A stretch of 64,000 bases of DNA from Limonium bicolor (GCA_023374045.1 CM041782.1:252549810-252613809); one strand, 5' to 3'; counted from the stretch's first letter, positions 36,680 to 49,574 are shown. The notes: a model not told the origin generated them from the letters alone. A program made the numbers and translations.

Positions 36680-39600
36680 TGTAACACCCCATCCAACATT
36701 AACACACTTAACAACAAACTGCAACAGAAAACAAACTTCATCACATTACTTAACTTCTTGGTGTTACACGCCGTTAACCACCCACGTGGCTAACAAGGCT
36801 AATACATATACATTGTACCGGTCTAATGGACTAGATTCCCGAGCGACTACACATTACTATCCCTTTTTTATTAACAAGAACCACAACATACACCTTCCAA
36901 CTGTACCGAGTATTCACAAACTGATGCCGATAACAATTTCGGTCTTACTACACCTACTGCATATATATATACAACTTAAATGATTACCCATGTACAACGA
37001 CTACCCCGTCCTACTCTCGGACGGCTTCCAGCTCCTTGTACCTGAAATATGAAAAGAAGAGAAAGGGTGGCCGCCAAGTGGCTCAGCACCTTTGCTGGTA
37101 TGGTAATCCCGCAGCCCACATGCTACCGGGCCACGCACAACTAATTGTCGTCTTAGCATGCGGTTGATTATATTTAAATCATGCATGTAACTTAAAACGC
37201 ACAACACGAATCATTCCGCCTCAATGGGCTCAACAAACAGATAACATATCCATACTTGATAAGTCACTCATGGTATTCATTACCCCTAGAGTGTTTCTCC
37301 TCTAATGGAGCTACTTCCTTAATAGACGACAACTACACATTAATCGGGTTATCCTTAAACGCCTCTTATCACAAACTGGGATTCATATCCATGATCCACA
37401 TACTCCATATTTTACAACATATAACATGCATCACATAACAACACATAACAACACTTTTCACGTTTCAACGTGCACATAATAACATCGCAATAGAAATTGC
37501 ATTACAACAACAACACATAACATAATGGGAGCGGCTCTCTTAGGAACCGACCCAAACATTGATAATCCACTGGTGAGCCTAGAGAATGATGTCACCCTCA
37601 TGATAAACTCGTTATACAACACTCATTACCATCCTAATAGTCGGACGAGTAACTTAAGTTAAGATGGTTCGGGTTTTGTGACCCGAACACACCACACAAA
37701 CGCATGTTCCCCCTAAACCGATCATAAGTCAGAATAGCTAAGCTTTGGAGTAAGCTAATGGGAGATCATAACCCGTGAGGGAAACAACCATAACAGAGAG
37801 AAGGGTAAGGCTAAGAAGGATACCCACTCCCAAACAACGCGCGACCGGCCAAACCGGATTCCTCACCACTGTTAGTACATACTTACTTTTAGATATTAGT
37901 TAGAACCCCACTATGGAGTCTATCACATCTACACAACATACAATATTACAACTGGGTTAAACATACAAGAGAGGTCCTTACATACACACACATCAATATC
38001 ACATAGCTAACACGCGCATAGCCGTGGTTAGAACGTCCCATAGTTCGGGTCATTTAATCCGAATACCGAACTCTCATGTGATCCTAGACTCAGTTAACTA
38101 AGGTTAACACTTCCGAGGTTAAATGGTATCGGAGTTGAACACGCCACATATATGAATTACTGTAAACTCATTTCATTGTTTTATCTTACAACGTGGCAAA
38201 CATACAGAAAAACACATTGGCATACAAGCCGGTGTAATCCGGTAGGACACAGGTTGCAAGAAAACCATACCTGTCACCGGAGTCCACTTTATCATGTCCA
38301 CTTATGTTCCTCGAGCAACTCTCGAACAACTGATAACATTACATGTACTTTTATTAACATCGGGGTAACATGGTTGTTTAAAGTCTAATGCATAACTTAT
38401 CCCCGTTAACTTAGTTAAATAACTTCACATTTTAACTTTTTACTTTTACATTTTAATACAATTTTCCCCCACTAAATTGTCATTATAACTTACTTAACAT
38501 ATCCTTAACAATCTTATAACATCATTAATAATCCCCATCATCCTATAACCTTAAACCATGTTTTTGGTCCGACCGACCCTACCGACCGACCTTACACAAG
38601 GTCGGTCCATTCCAGAACATATTACCGTCTAAATTTTCTACTCCGACCGACCATGTAAGTACGGTCGCATGTTCGGTCCATTCCCGAGAGTTTCTTCCCT
38701 TTGAAAATTCAGGCCCGACCGAACTTGCCAAGTTCGGTCCCATGTTCGGTCGATTCCAGAAACTTAATTCGTACACAAAACACAAGCCCGACCGACCTTG
38801 CAAGTCCGGTCCCCAAGGTCGGTCCATTCCAGAAACTAATTCTCGCAGGGTAAACTGGGCTCGACCGACCTTGGCAAGTTCGGTCGCAAGGTCGGTCAGC
38901 CCCAGACCCTTATTTTCCATTGCCCATTTAACTCCAAACTTCTCCTAAGGCCTCCTAATGTTTTCTAACATCATTTGGTACACTTATATCCTCATACAAC
39001 ATCCATGAAACTCATTATCTATCACCTTAAGCACTTACTCATTTCATACCGAAATTCCTAACACTTATGTTATTTCCTCCTTAGTTTTCCAAGTGGTGTT
39101 TCATGCCTATGATAACCACTGTGCCCATAATGTTTTCTCCTCATTTTAACATCATCTCCCAAACTTCTTTTCTTACTAACTAAATCTCCTTTTTTCACAT
39201 CTTACCAAAACATCATTCCTTCCTTGTACATCAACATTCCTAAACCTTAAACAAACTTCTCCAAGACTTTAATACATTCTCAAAAACCCACATTGAATTC
39301 CTAGAAGTTCCAAGATAATACCTAAATTCTTGTATCACTCTAAATCACCTTAATACATGTTTTCTTCCTTAGTAAAACACTTGTTCACCTTTAACACTTC
39401 CTAGTTCACCAAAACCCATTTAAAACACTTAGAACTTCTTACACATTTTCCAAATTTTGCCATAGCTTCTCTTGTATATTCTCACATTCAAACACTTAGG
39501 TTTTTACCTTATTTCATTCAAGAACACCTAAAATCCATCAAGAACTTCTCACACACAAAACTTCACCAAACTTACACTACATCACAATATAGTGCATAAT

Positions 39601-41319
39601 TTAAATTGCTTGGCACTTAGGCCCTTAAATAACATGGCTCTTAGGCCCTTAAATTGCATAAACCTTAAGCACTGAATTTCCCACATAAATAATGCCTTTG
39701 ACCTGCAATTACACCCAACAATACATATGCCCTTAATAAACTCCTTGAGAGTATTTCACTAGCTCATTTACCATTGGCTCTTTAGGTAGTTTTAATGAGC
39801 AATATAAGCTCATTTTTCCTTAGGAATAAATTACATTAGGTTAGCACATTTACCTCTTTTCTTCAAGATTTTTACTTGAACACTCTTGTTCTTCCTTGTT
39901 TGGAAATCGGTAAGAGGACATGGTTACTTGTCAATGTTCTAATCAATATACAAGTAACACCAATGAGCATTCAAGCTTCATGCTTAAACTCATTTACAAA
40001 CCCTAGGTTATATATATTGTCTTAACACATTAAGGTAATTGTTTTACCTTGGAATTGGAAGAGAGCTTGAATAAGTATCAAGAGAGGACTCCTCCAAACC
40101 CTTTGCAGATTGCATTGAAGCTTTGGAAGAACAAGAGAAGACACCATTAATGGTGAATTTTCGGACATGTATAAAATGAGAGGAAACTTGGTTTTTCTTT
40201 GAGTTTCCTTACCTTGAAGCAAAGGAGAACAACAAGGTGTGAAAATATTAGCTCAAGCTCCTTCAATGGTGAATCTCCATGGCACCAAAATTGAGTTCTT
40301 GAAGATTTGAAAAGATAGAAGTATGGAGCTTCATCTAACTAAGACAAATATGGTCTTAGAATTTGATTTGGAGCATGGAGTTAGATTTGGCAAGGAAATG
40401 AAGATGGAGAAGAGAGGCTACTATAGCCCATCGTTTTTGAAGAAGATAAGAGAGAATGAAGACCATGTGAAATGAGAAGGAAGATGAGAATGAGAAGGTA
40501 AGTAGCTAGCTTAAGATATTTATTTGCTAAAAGCAAATAGTAACTTGCTTTATCCTTTATGTATTTATTTGATAAGTGCTAGCAAGGGTGGTGACTCACA
40601 CCATGAAAACCGGCCCCCATTTAATAAGAAGGGTGTTTTGGTCTTTGTTGACCAATTAACTTACTTATAATAACATATGTTACAAACTAGCTCATAAACG
40701 TTACTATTCATAAAAACAAGGCACATAGAAGTGAAAGTTTTGATTAACCATTGATATAGACTTCCAAATGTGATTCTTTATAGTACACATTTTAATTAAA
40801 GAGTAATGATGGACATTTAGCCATTCAAAACTCATTTACAAGACAATTTTTCAAAAATGTGCTTTAAGACTCCTTAAAGCACATTTTGTGTTTTAACTTG
40901 TTTTCAAGCTTGGTTTTCTTTGGTAATTGATTTAATATGTTCATTAACATATTTATAAGGTATAGGTATGACCTTTAGGTCTTATCCAAATTTATCCCAA
41001 GCTTAGAGCACATTTTTGCTATTATTGACTTAAAGGTATATTCTTGTGTTTTATTTGGTTTAACTGTCTACCAAGGTTTCCTAAGGGCTTAATTTGCCTT
41101 GTTAAATCATAATTGACTATTATTTAGTCTTGGTAGGTTCTTTGGGTCCTTACCAAGTTCACTCTAAGCTTAAAGCATGTTTTTGGTCAAATTGTATCTT
41201 AGTGCTTTATTGCATTTTACTATGGTTTAAATTGTTCACTGATGTTTCTGAGGCGCTTTTTAGCCTTTACATACCATATTTTAATATTTAAACCACAGAT
41301 CAAGGTTTGGGGTATTTCA
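36680..41319 (-). mobile_element. 5' LTR of E1
   Basis: 4640 bp, from TGAAATACCCC at 41319 to GGGGTGTTACA at 36680. It contains the palindrome array (38571-38897), AG/GTAA motifs on the minus strand and the terminal hairpin (36773-36794). It is followed by the right target duplication. Confidence 0.9.
38571..38897 (-). repeat. Palindrome array in E1 5' LTR
   Basis: Same array as at 4283-4609 and 29049-29375, with a few arm changes (for example ACCATGTAAGTACGG around 38650). Confidence 0.88.
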
Positions 41320-41711
41320 GGGGCTGCTGTTTATATTTTGCGGGTTAATGTCAGAAGACGACCGTCCTGAGAGTAGGATCGGGTAGAATTACTACGGGTT
41401 GTTTTACTTTTGTTACACGAGTTGTGCATCTACACTTGTTTAGTAAATGGATGAGAAGTTAGTATGATGTATTAGGATATGAGATACTTGGATTAAGAAC
41501 ATGTACTTGGTTAAGATTTTAGTATACTAATGTTTGGTATATTCGGGTCCATCAGACCGTAGCTAGATCTTGGAGTATTTAGTATGCCTAGTTAGTCACG
41601 TGGGTGACTAACAGCGGTAACACCAACTATTGTAAGGATTCCGCTGTAATGTTGAGTTAAGTAAATGGAGGTTTATGAGATAACTATGTATTTATGAGTT
41701 AGGGTGTTACA
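41320..41711 (+). mobile_element. 3' LTR of element F, second part
   Basis: It begins with the right copy of the duplication (GGGGC, 41320-41324) and continues the F LTR from the hairpin to its end, TTAGGGTGTTACA. It includes the GGTCCATCAGACC motif (about 41549) and the terminal hairpin (41591-41612). The F2 copy at 62436-62570 confirms the join. Confidence 0.85.
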
Positions 41712-43705
41712 TAGTGGGAGAACCACAAGGGGGAGAAATCAAGATTGTAAGGAGGTAAACTTGATTAATTCTTAAGTGCTACACTAATGGCTTAAGGATA
41801 TTTTTAATATATAAAAATCTAATTAATATTATGTGAATAAAAAACAGTCGTGAAGTGTGTATGGCTGGTGGAGAAAATTTTGGTGATCAATTTCATGTAA
41901 GTGCTCCTAAACTCTTGATAATGTTTTGAGTTAATTATTAGTGGGGAAGTAAATGAGATCGAGAGCATGTCTATATATGGGTGTAGTTTAAATCCTAAAA
42001 ATGTGTAACTAATAATGATAATATATTTAGTTAATGTAACTATGTATAAAGGACTTATAAAATTACGTTTGTAAGTTAATTATGGAGGGAAATTGATTTA
42101 AAAAGATTTATGATAATCTGTACAAAAATAACCCGAGAGCTTAATGTGGTTTATGGGATAAATAAGCCCTAATTATGTATAATTAATTATGGTGATATGT
42201 TTAGTTTACATATATAAGTATAAATAACTTATAAAAACTATGTTTATAAGTTAATGTGGAAGAAAAGTGAAATAAAAACATTAAACAAAAATCTGGAGTA
42301 AAACCGTGGGGTATGTTGTTATTTCGGACATTTTAATGTCATTGGATGATTAAAGGCATATTATGTGTGAGGGTATGTATTTAAGATATATTATTATGGT
42401 TATTTAAAGCTTTAAATATTAATTATATGCTTTTGGGGTGAGATTATAATTTATGGAAATTATTGGTGTAAGGGGTGAACTTAAGGGAAATATTCCACCT
42501 AGGGACTTGTGTTATGGTTATGGATGAAATTAAGTGTACACTAAATTAAACATAAGGTTAGTGATATAGTTTAAATAAATTATAAACCTTATTATTTATG
42601 ACCAAAGAAATTAATAATTGGGTCGAAGTGTGATCAAATGGGATTTGGGGTGCCTAGGAATGATTAAGGCCGAAACCTAGGGTTATAAAATAATTTATGA
42701 TGCTAAATTATAAGTTTTATAAAGTTAAGGGATTAAAAGTAATTATGGGAGAATAAGGGGTATTACCATAAATAGTAGAGACTATGGGTCAATGGAGTGT
42801 TTGGATGGTCAACCTTGAGCATACATGAGGTTAGACCAAATTTAAGATAATAAGATTAATTATTATGATGATTTAATAAGTTATTAAGTTAAAAATAAAA
42901 ATTATAAAAGTATTTATGGTGTCTTGGTGATTTCCAAACATTTGGAGGTGAGAATACAATTGTTAAAGCCTTAGGGGCTGTTATGAATTTAGAAAAACTA
43001 TGGATTGGTTTTGTGAATTATAAGTTAAGGTTAATAATATAAATTTGTTAATGTTAAATCTAACATTTATAAAACTTATGGGGTAAGAATTGAAATTACC
43101 GAAAGTTTGGGGGCTAAATGGAATTTAATAGCCTTAGGGGCTGCCTTGGGATCTTAGAGAAATTATGGGTTAGTTTTGGTGATTTAATAAATTAAAGGGT
43201 ATAATATATAGTTTAAATATTATAAAACTATAAGGATTTATATATAAATGCCGAAACATTAGGGGTTGAAAGTGAATTTACAACAATGGTGGTGCTGTTC
43301 AGAAATTTGTAACAACTTTGAGGGTTGATTTGGTATTTTTAATAATTAATATGTATAATATAAAGTTAAGAATTAATTAGTAAGGTATATAAAGTGATGT
43401 GGGTTAGTGAAGGAATTAGTGTAAGAACGGGAAGTTAAGTACTCACATAAAATAAGGAGATATTATATAACTACAAGAGTTATAATATAAGGTTAGAAAC
43501 CTTAAGAAATGGAAGGAAAATATATAATGCACTTAATACATTATAAGTGAAATATTTATATATTAAGATTATATCCTTAGAAAATAAAGGGTGAGAAATA
43601 ACATTAATAAATGTTCAGATAACCTCACATGAAGCGATAGAATAATCCCTATGATAGATAGGAAATTATAATTAATATTAACTAATGTGAATGTATGGGA
43701 TTAAG
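41712..43705. other. AT-rich region of unknown identity
   Basis: About 2 kb without a gene or LTR signal. From about 42400 to 43300 there is a weak periodicity of roughly 150-160 bp, in which ATAAAACTTAT-like and AGGGGCTG-like motifs recur (for example near 42710, 43070 and 43230). It could be old flanking DNA or a decayed tandem repeat. It is the only sizeable stretch that I cannot assign to one of the LTR families. Confidence 0.4.
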
Positions 43706-44192
43706 TGAAATACCCCAAACCTAAGTATGCTATGTAAACATCAATTTATGATGTAATAAGGCTAAAAAAATGCCTTAGAAACATTGGTAGACAATTTAAA
43801 CCAAGGAAAACACAAGAAAACGCCATAAGGGCAATTTAAGCAAACATGTGCTCTAAGCTTGGAGTGACTTTGATTAGCACCCAAATATCATTATAAGACC
43901 TTATTGACATGCTAATGGACTTGTTAAATCAATTACCAAAGAAGACCAAGCTCAAAAACAAGCTTAAACACAAAATGTGCTTTAAGACTCCTTAAAGCAC
44001 CTTTTTGAGAAATTGTCTTAGAAATGAGTTTTGAGTGGCTAAATGCCCATGATTACACCTTAATCAACATGTGTACTAATTAGTATCACATTTGGAAGCC
44101 TAAATAAATGAGAAACCAAAATTTCACAAATTTGTGCACTAATTTATGAATAGTGGCTAGTTTAGGCTTTAGTCAATAAGTTGGTCATTGGT
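43706..44192 (+). mobile_element. F-type LTR (F2), first part
   Basis: It starts TGAAATACCCCAAACCTAAG and aligns with 23814-24300. It is interrupted by H at 44193 and continues at 58795. TTTATGAATAGT near 44150 matches the TATA region of F. Confidence 0.8.
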
Positions 44193-47100
44193 TGAAATAC
44201 CCCATAATTAAAAATAGTGATTAATAGGATAATGAATAATTTAGAACTTGATTAAGTGTAAATAATCATGAGGGAACAAATCCCGAAGAAAACGGATCCT
44301 TAAAATGGATTAAAAGCACTAATTAACCTTAAAGCGCGTTTTTCGAGGTAACCGGGAAAACATGTCTTTAAGCGGGTCAAACAGACACGTAATAATATTG
44401 GTCAACTAAACAGTCATTAATAAATATTAGTGAAGCTTTAAAACCAATTAAATCAATAAAACGAGAGATTAGTAAAAAAATGTCAAAAACGGGAAGTTGT
44501 GGGGTAGAACCATAAATAACCAAAACTTATGTGTCCACTGTTGAAAATAAAAATGTACATGTGTGTGTGTGTGTGCAGTGGTCCGATTTTTCCCCCCTCA
44601 CACACTCACCTATCTCCTCTATTTACAAAAGACAAAAACAATTAAAAAGCAATAAAGTAACCCCCACCCTCACTTTTACTCTCTCTCCTCTATTTCATTC
44701 TCCTCACTCACGTAGAACTCCCCCTCCTTCTCCTCTCTATTTTTCTTCTTCTCCAACCGGTGGCCATGGAAGTTTGAGAGAACCCACACAAACTCTACAT
44801 TCTCTCTTCTTGTACTCCCTCAAATCTCCTCCAAAAATTACAAAACTTGTACCATTGGAATCCTCTCATCAAGGAGAGTATTTCCCTCTTTCCAAAATTC
44901 GAAAACGAGAACTTTCATCTCCATGGGTATGGAGCATTTGGAGCTTCAAGACCACCACTAGAACCACCTTCTTCTCCTTGTTCTTTTGAGGTAAAAATCT
45001 TCTTGAAACTCCATCTTTTTCTAGCCTTTAAGGGCAAAACGAAATTGGAAACTAAACCCTTGTTATTTTTGTACTCTAGCCGATTTTGGCCTTGTTGGTG
45101 GAGTTGGAATTTTGTTCTTGAGCCACTCCAAGCTTCATTTACACCCTTACAAGGTAATGAGATTCCTAAACCCTAGAATGTGCATTAGAACTCAAATAAT
45201 GTTTAGGGTTAGTTTAGTATTGAAATATGTATGCTGATGGGCTGTAGCCTTGGAGGTTTGATTTGCAAACCGGTGGAGAGAGAGAGAGAGAGAGCAGGAA
45301 GAAGGAAGAAGAAGGAAGGAGGAAAAGAAACTAGAAGGGAGAACAAGGTAATTATACTCATCCTTATGTGGTTTAAGAATGTATAATGTAACAGATTTTT
45401 AGTAGTACAAATTGGTATTGTAAAATGATAGTGTATTAGTAGTGTAATGTGTAAGAGGATATAAATGTTTTAAGCCTTTAAAAGACATTTTAAAACTTAT
45501 CAAAACAGATTAGGAATGAGATGTTAAGTGTAGGAATTTTATGAGTGTTTGGTGTTTGGTATTCGGTTATGAGAGTTTGTATATAATGATTGTGTATAAA
45601 CAGGTGAGATGATCATGTATCTGTGTGAAACAATGTGGTGAGAGTATAGAAATATAGGGGAGGTTATGGCAAAATTTACCTAGGAATAGAACACTTAGTG
45701 TATTAGAAACTTGGTGACTAATAAGTGTTGTAAGAGATTTTGGTTGAGATAGATAGAGGGTAAGTGGGAGAGATAGATAATGTATTCTAAATGCATTAGG
45801 AGTGTTAGAAATGTCAATTGAAGAGGGAGATATAGAAGAGGAGTGTAAATGTCAAAATCCGTAGCATAATGTAGTAAGGGAAGAAACTAGTGCAAGTGTT
45901 GAAATGAAACTTGGAAGATTAGGTGTGTGAATTGGTATAGAAATGTGTAAACAGTTAATGAATGGACTAAGGTGTATTAGGAGGTTTAATTAGTGTCATA
46001 ACATGTGAGAATAAGTGTAGGAACAATGGGGAAGTAATGGGTGAAAAGATAGAACTGAAAACAGAAATAAAAATGCAAATACTGGGCCGGACCGACCTTG
46101 GGACCGGACTTGCGAGGTCGGTCGAGCCCAGATTTACAAAGGACGGAAACCTTCTGGAATGGACCGACCTTGGGAACGGACATGCAAGGTCGGTCGGCCA
46201 AAAGAAATTCCCGTAATGCAACCTACTAGAATGGACCGACCTTGCGACCGGACTTGCAAGGTCGGTCGACTCAAAATTTTTCCGTCTTGTAAGCCACTAG
46301 AATGGACCGACCTTGCGACCGGACTTGCAAGGTCGGTCGGGCTAAAATTCGCCTGTAACGAACCTTACTGGAATGGACCGACCTTGGGACCGGACATGCA
46401 AGGTCGGTCGACTCCAGAATTTCGAAACCAAAACTTACTGGAATGGACCGACATTGGGACCGGACTTGCAAGGTCGGTCGGTCCTGAAATTTTTCAGCGT
46501 AATTCCTTACTGACTTCGACCGACCTTGGGACCGGACATGTAAGGTCGGTCGGGTCTTACAAAAAAAAAATTAATTAAATTAAATAATATATATATATAT
46601 ACCCTTATATACATATGTACATATATGTAAGTATACCAATGTTAAGTAAGGAAAGGAACTTAAAGTAATGAAGAGTAAGCAAGTAATGTGTAAGTGTAAG
46701 AATGGAAAGGACTTAGTAAGTATGACTTAGGAAACGTAAGAGTAATCGAATTAAGCTAAGGATAGTAAAATTAATCACCGAACATATGTATGTTATAGGA
46801 CTTGATTTGTGAGCACCGAAGGAACGTTGGGATACAAGTACAACGGTGAACGGTATGAATTCCTCATGCCCCGTATGCTATCTTGGTTACTGTGATTTGT
46901 GTGTTGTGTGCTAAGTGATCACCAAATAAGATAAATGCACGAATCGGAGTCATCATGCTTACTTGTGAATATGTAGTGTGGTATGTTGTGTATATTCTAC
47001 TTAAATCTTAGTTTGTATAATTCATGAAATGTATGTATGATTATGAATGTGTGTATGTATGATGTATTGCACTGTGACCGAATGTGTTGTGATTGGACTT

Positions 47101-48192
47101 CTATCTAATTCCTAACAAGCTAACCAATCTAACTTAAATTGGTAATTAAATTGGAATGAGTAGAAGTCTGATATAGTTTCGGCCACGCGTGAGGATGAGG
47201 AGACACAAGAGGTTGGATCCGATTCCTGACTCTTAAACTGGTCTGTGGCCCAAATCCCTTAAGTGGGTAGCATCCCGGATTGGTGAGTCAAGTAAATCCC
47301 GGAGGTGGGACGGAGTAGTCCCCAGGGCCGGAGGTCATACCGACTTGACTTGAGTATAAGTAAGTAAGTAAGAATGAGTATGTAAAGTAATTGAAAGTAA
47401 GTAAGCGCAAGTAAGAGAAAGTAAGTGAAATGAGTAAAAGAGTAAACAGCATTCCGATTAACCTGGATGTGTAACTTGGCTAACATCGTGAAGGTAAGTA
47501 TTGTATGCACTATTGTATTGATGCCTTGAATTGTGTAATGTATTGTAAATGCATGTATGTTGTATGTAAAGCATGTATGTATGAAATTAATGAATCGCAT
47601 GTTTAGTGGACGTCAAATAGTCGGCGTGCCCTAGCTAGCACGCGGTATATGTGGAGTTCATACGTAGCTTTTGCTGAGCCCTTAGGGGCGATGTTTTTAC
47701 TACACGCGGGTACAAGAGAAGGATGAAGGCCGTGAAGTGTTGGAGCTTGTTTCTTCTGATTTCTTTTTGATTGTAAACAATGAATTTATGATTGGTGTAC
47801 TAAGTAGTACACGGCTGTAAGTTTTGTTAGCCGGTGTACCATGGGGTACACCTTTTTGGATAGTGGAAGTATTGGATTGGGGTATAGATGAGTAGCTTGT
47901 AGAAAACTCATTCTTTTGGGAAGTTTGAATTGGGATGTAAATGAATACACTTAAATACTCGGTGATCCATTGATGTAAGTATTCGGTATGTGGTATTTTG
48001 GTAAGTAATTTAGTAGCTCGGTACACTATGTTCATCAGACTGTTACTGTAAGTAAGGTAAGCCTAGCTAGCCGTATGGGCGGTTAGCGGCGTTGTACCAC
48101 CCGCCGTAGTAAGTAGTAGTATTCCACTGCTAACTGATAGAATTAAGGGATGATTGGACGGTAAGCACAGGATTAGCGGTAGGGGTGTTACA
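44193..48192 (+). mobile_element. 5' LTR of H
   Basis: 4000 bp, TGAAATACCCCATAATTAAA at the start, GGTAGGGGTGTTACA at the end. It contains GT and GA microsatellites (44562-44574, 45281-45293), CT-rich leader, AG/GTAA motifs near 44990, 45152 and 45347, a seven-unit palindrome array, tandem hairpins (about 47664-47688) and the terminal hairpin (48066-48087). Confidence 0.9.
46090..46551 (+). repeat. Seven-unit palindrome array in H 5' LTR
   Basis: Palindromes start at 46090, 46162, 46234, 46305, 46376, 46446 and 46518. The arms are GACCGACCTTG and CAAGGTCGGTC with few changes. The loops alternate between GGACCGGACTT, CGACCGGACTT and GGACCGGACAT types. Spacers differ from unit to unit but mostly end in GGAATG. 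Confidence 0.92.
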
Positions 48193-48420
48193 AAAAGTGT
48201 TATCAGAGCGTAGTTACGCTCTGATGTCCTTAGTTACCGAGCATAGGGGATTACCGAGTTAGGATTTCAACCGTCTTTAGACGGATACATAGAAACCTAA
48301 CTAGGAACTACCGTTGTTAACAACGGATACCCTTGACGTTCTTAGGAATGATACCTTGTTTAAATTCCAAGACCTTTGAGTCATATCTTGCGGAGCCTAA
48401 TGTAACTGCTAAATGTTCAG
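48193..48420 (+). promoter_or_regulatory. Leader of H with primer site and palindrome
   Basis: TGTTATCAGAGC (48198-48209) is an initiator tRNA-Met primer site with one change from the usual TGGTATCAGAGC. It overlaps a near-perfect palindrome at 48202-48225: arms ATCAGAGCGTA and TACGCTCTGAT, 2-nt centre. The motif TACCGAGTTAGGATTT (48252-48267) is shared with E1. The rest up to the gag ATG holds no other feature that I can name. Confidence 0.75.
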
Positions 48421-49086
48421 ATGTCAGGAAGAGGTCCAGGTCGCCCTAGAGGAGGGGGCAATGACGGACCCGACACGCAGACGATAGCTGAAATCGTCGC
48501 TGCCACGGTAGCGCAGATGCTACCCCAAGTAATCCAAGCTATGCAACAAAACCAGCAAAACCAGCAAACTCAAGCGGGGCCAATCCCTCCCCCTCCACCC
48601 AGAGAAGGTAACTGGGTAAAAGCTGTAGCGGAACTCCACCCTCCTTGCTTTAGGGGCGAGAGTGATCCGGCTAAGCTAGAAGCCTATATCTCCGAGATGG
48701 AGATGGCGTTCGAAACCCTCGAAGCTCCTGCTGGAGTTCCAGTTAGAGTAGCAGCCTACTACTTGAAAGACGTAGCCATGGATTGGTGGAAACTAATCAA
48801 GCATGAGCACGTCAACGACCCCACCTTCGATTGGGAGTCTTTTGCATCACTCCTCCGATCCAAGTACTATCCAGAGCATGTGAAAACCAAGAAGAGCCTA
48901 GAGCTAGACGCCTTGAAAATGACAGACAAGATGTCTATGGATGAGTACTACCGCACCTTTACCTCCATTCTCCGTCTTCTACCGTACCTTGGGTACACCG
49001 GCCAGGTGTTGGTCGATTGCTTCTATGGCGGTCTGAGCCATCGCCTTCGGTACGGTATGGGCTACACTCGATTTACCTCCCTTCAG
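48421..49086 (+). CDS. gag: gag exon 1 of H (capsid)
   Basis: 222 codons from an ATG. The N-terminus is basic and Gly/Pro-rich, with a Gln-rich and a proline stretch (PPPPP) near residues 45-60. The retrotransposon gag domain follows: FRGESDPAKLEAYI, the AAYYLKDVAMDWWK helix region and LRSKYYPEHV, typical of the capsid domain of chromovirus Gag that packages genomic RNA into particles. The frame closes 18 bases into the AG/GTAAAT junction. Splicing after 49086 keeps the gag reading in phase 0 with exon 2. No lesion was seen in this exon. Confidence 0.88.
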
Positions 49087-49209
49087 GTAAATATCGGTTA
49101 ACCCTTAGTACCATTTCAATTCCCTAATTTCCTAAATTTGCTTGAATCCCTTGAATCTCTTCTTTATCCTTTCTTAAATGAGAATCCCGGCTGATACCTG
49201 ACACTTCAG
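49087..49209 (+). other. Putative gag intron 1 (123 bp)
   Basis: It starts CAG/GTAAAT and ends CACTTCAG/GAG. It is T-rich, with CTGAT branch-like motifs near the 3' end and stops in the gag frame. Removing it joins LQ to ECYHAA in phase 0, which gives a continuous Gag-like sequence. A phase-preserving GT-AG segment with plant-like base composition is better explained as an intron than as a random insertion. Confidence 0.7.
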
Positions 49210-49489
49210 GAGTGTTATCACGCAGCTTCTCGCGTCGAAATCACTTGCCAGCTAAGGGATGAAGAAACCGCACTGAAGCACAAGGCTTATAGCAAGAACA
49301 CAAGTGCCGAGGAGCAGAACCAGGGTAAAAGCTGGAAAAAGAAGAAAGGGAAGTTCTTTCATCAAACTCAAAAGAACTTCCCAAGTGAGAGCAGTGCCCA
49401 TGCTGAGCAGGGCAAACCAGTTGAGCTGCTTCAACTAGGTTCATCTGCACCAGTGGCCGCAAAGCCACTGAGATCACACCCACCAAAGG
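49210..49489 (+). CDS. gag: gag exon 2 of H
   Basis: 93 codons plus one base. It begins ECYHAASRVEI, the usual end of the gag capsid domain, followed by a Lys-rich stretch (SWKKKKGKFF) and a low-complexity Ser/Ala/Pro linker. It ends in phase 1 at CCAAAGG/GTAAAC. Confidence 0.75.
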
Positions 49490-49574
49490 GTAAACTTCTA
49501 TTCCTAAATCGTATTCTTACAAGTATCATATCTAGTATATCCATGCACACATGTGCTAACCCTCTAAACCTCAG
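49490..49574 (+). other. Putative gag intron 2 (85 bp)
   Basis: It starts GTAAAC and ends ACCTCAG. A strong branch-like TGCTAAC lies about 20 bases before the acceptor. Joining 49489 to 49575 restores a Gly codon and keeps frame into the zinc knuckles. Confidence 0.7.

Larger units (their letters stand above)
27224..41319 (-). mobile_element. Complete non-autonomous LTR retrotransposon E1 (LARD type)
   Basis: A full element of 14.1 kb on the minus strand: 5' LTR 36680-41319, primer site 36663-36674, internal region 31794-36679, polypurine tract 31794-31808, 3' LTR 27224-31793. It is flanked by the 5-bp duplication GGGGC. It inserted into the LTR of F. Its LTRs make up about two thirds of its length, and the internal region has no protein-coding capacity, so it must depend on proteins from another element. 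H has matching primer site, leader and polypurine features. Confidence 0.9.

Noticed and set aside
48198..48209. Possible tRNA gene fragment
   Set aside because: Only the 12-base primer-site complement is present, at the expected place after the LTR.
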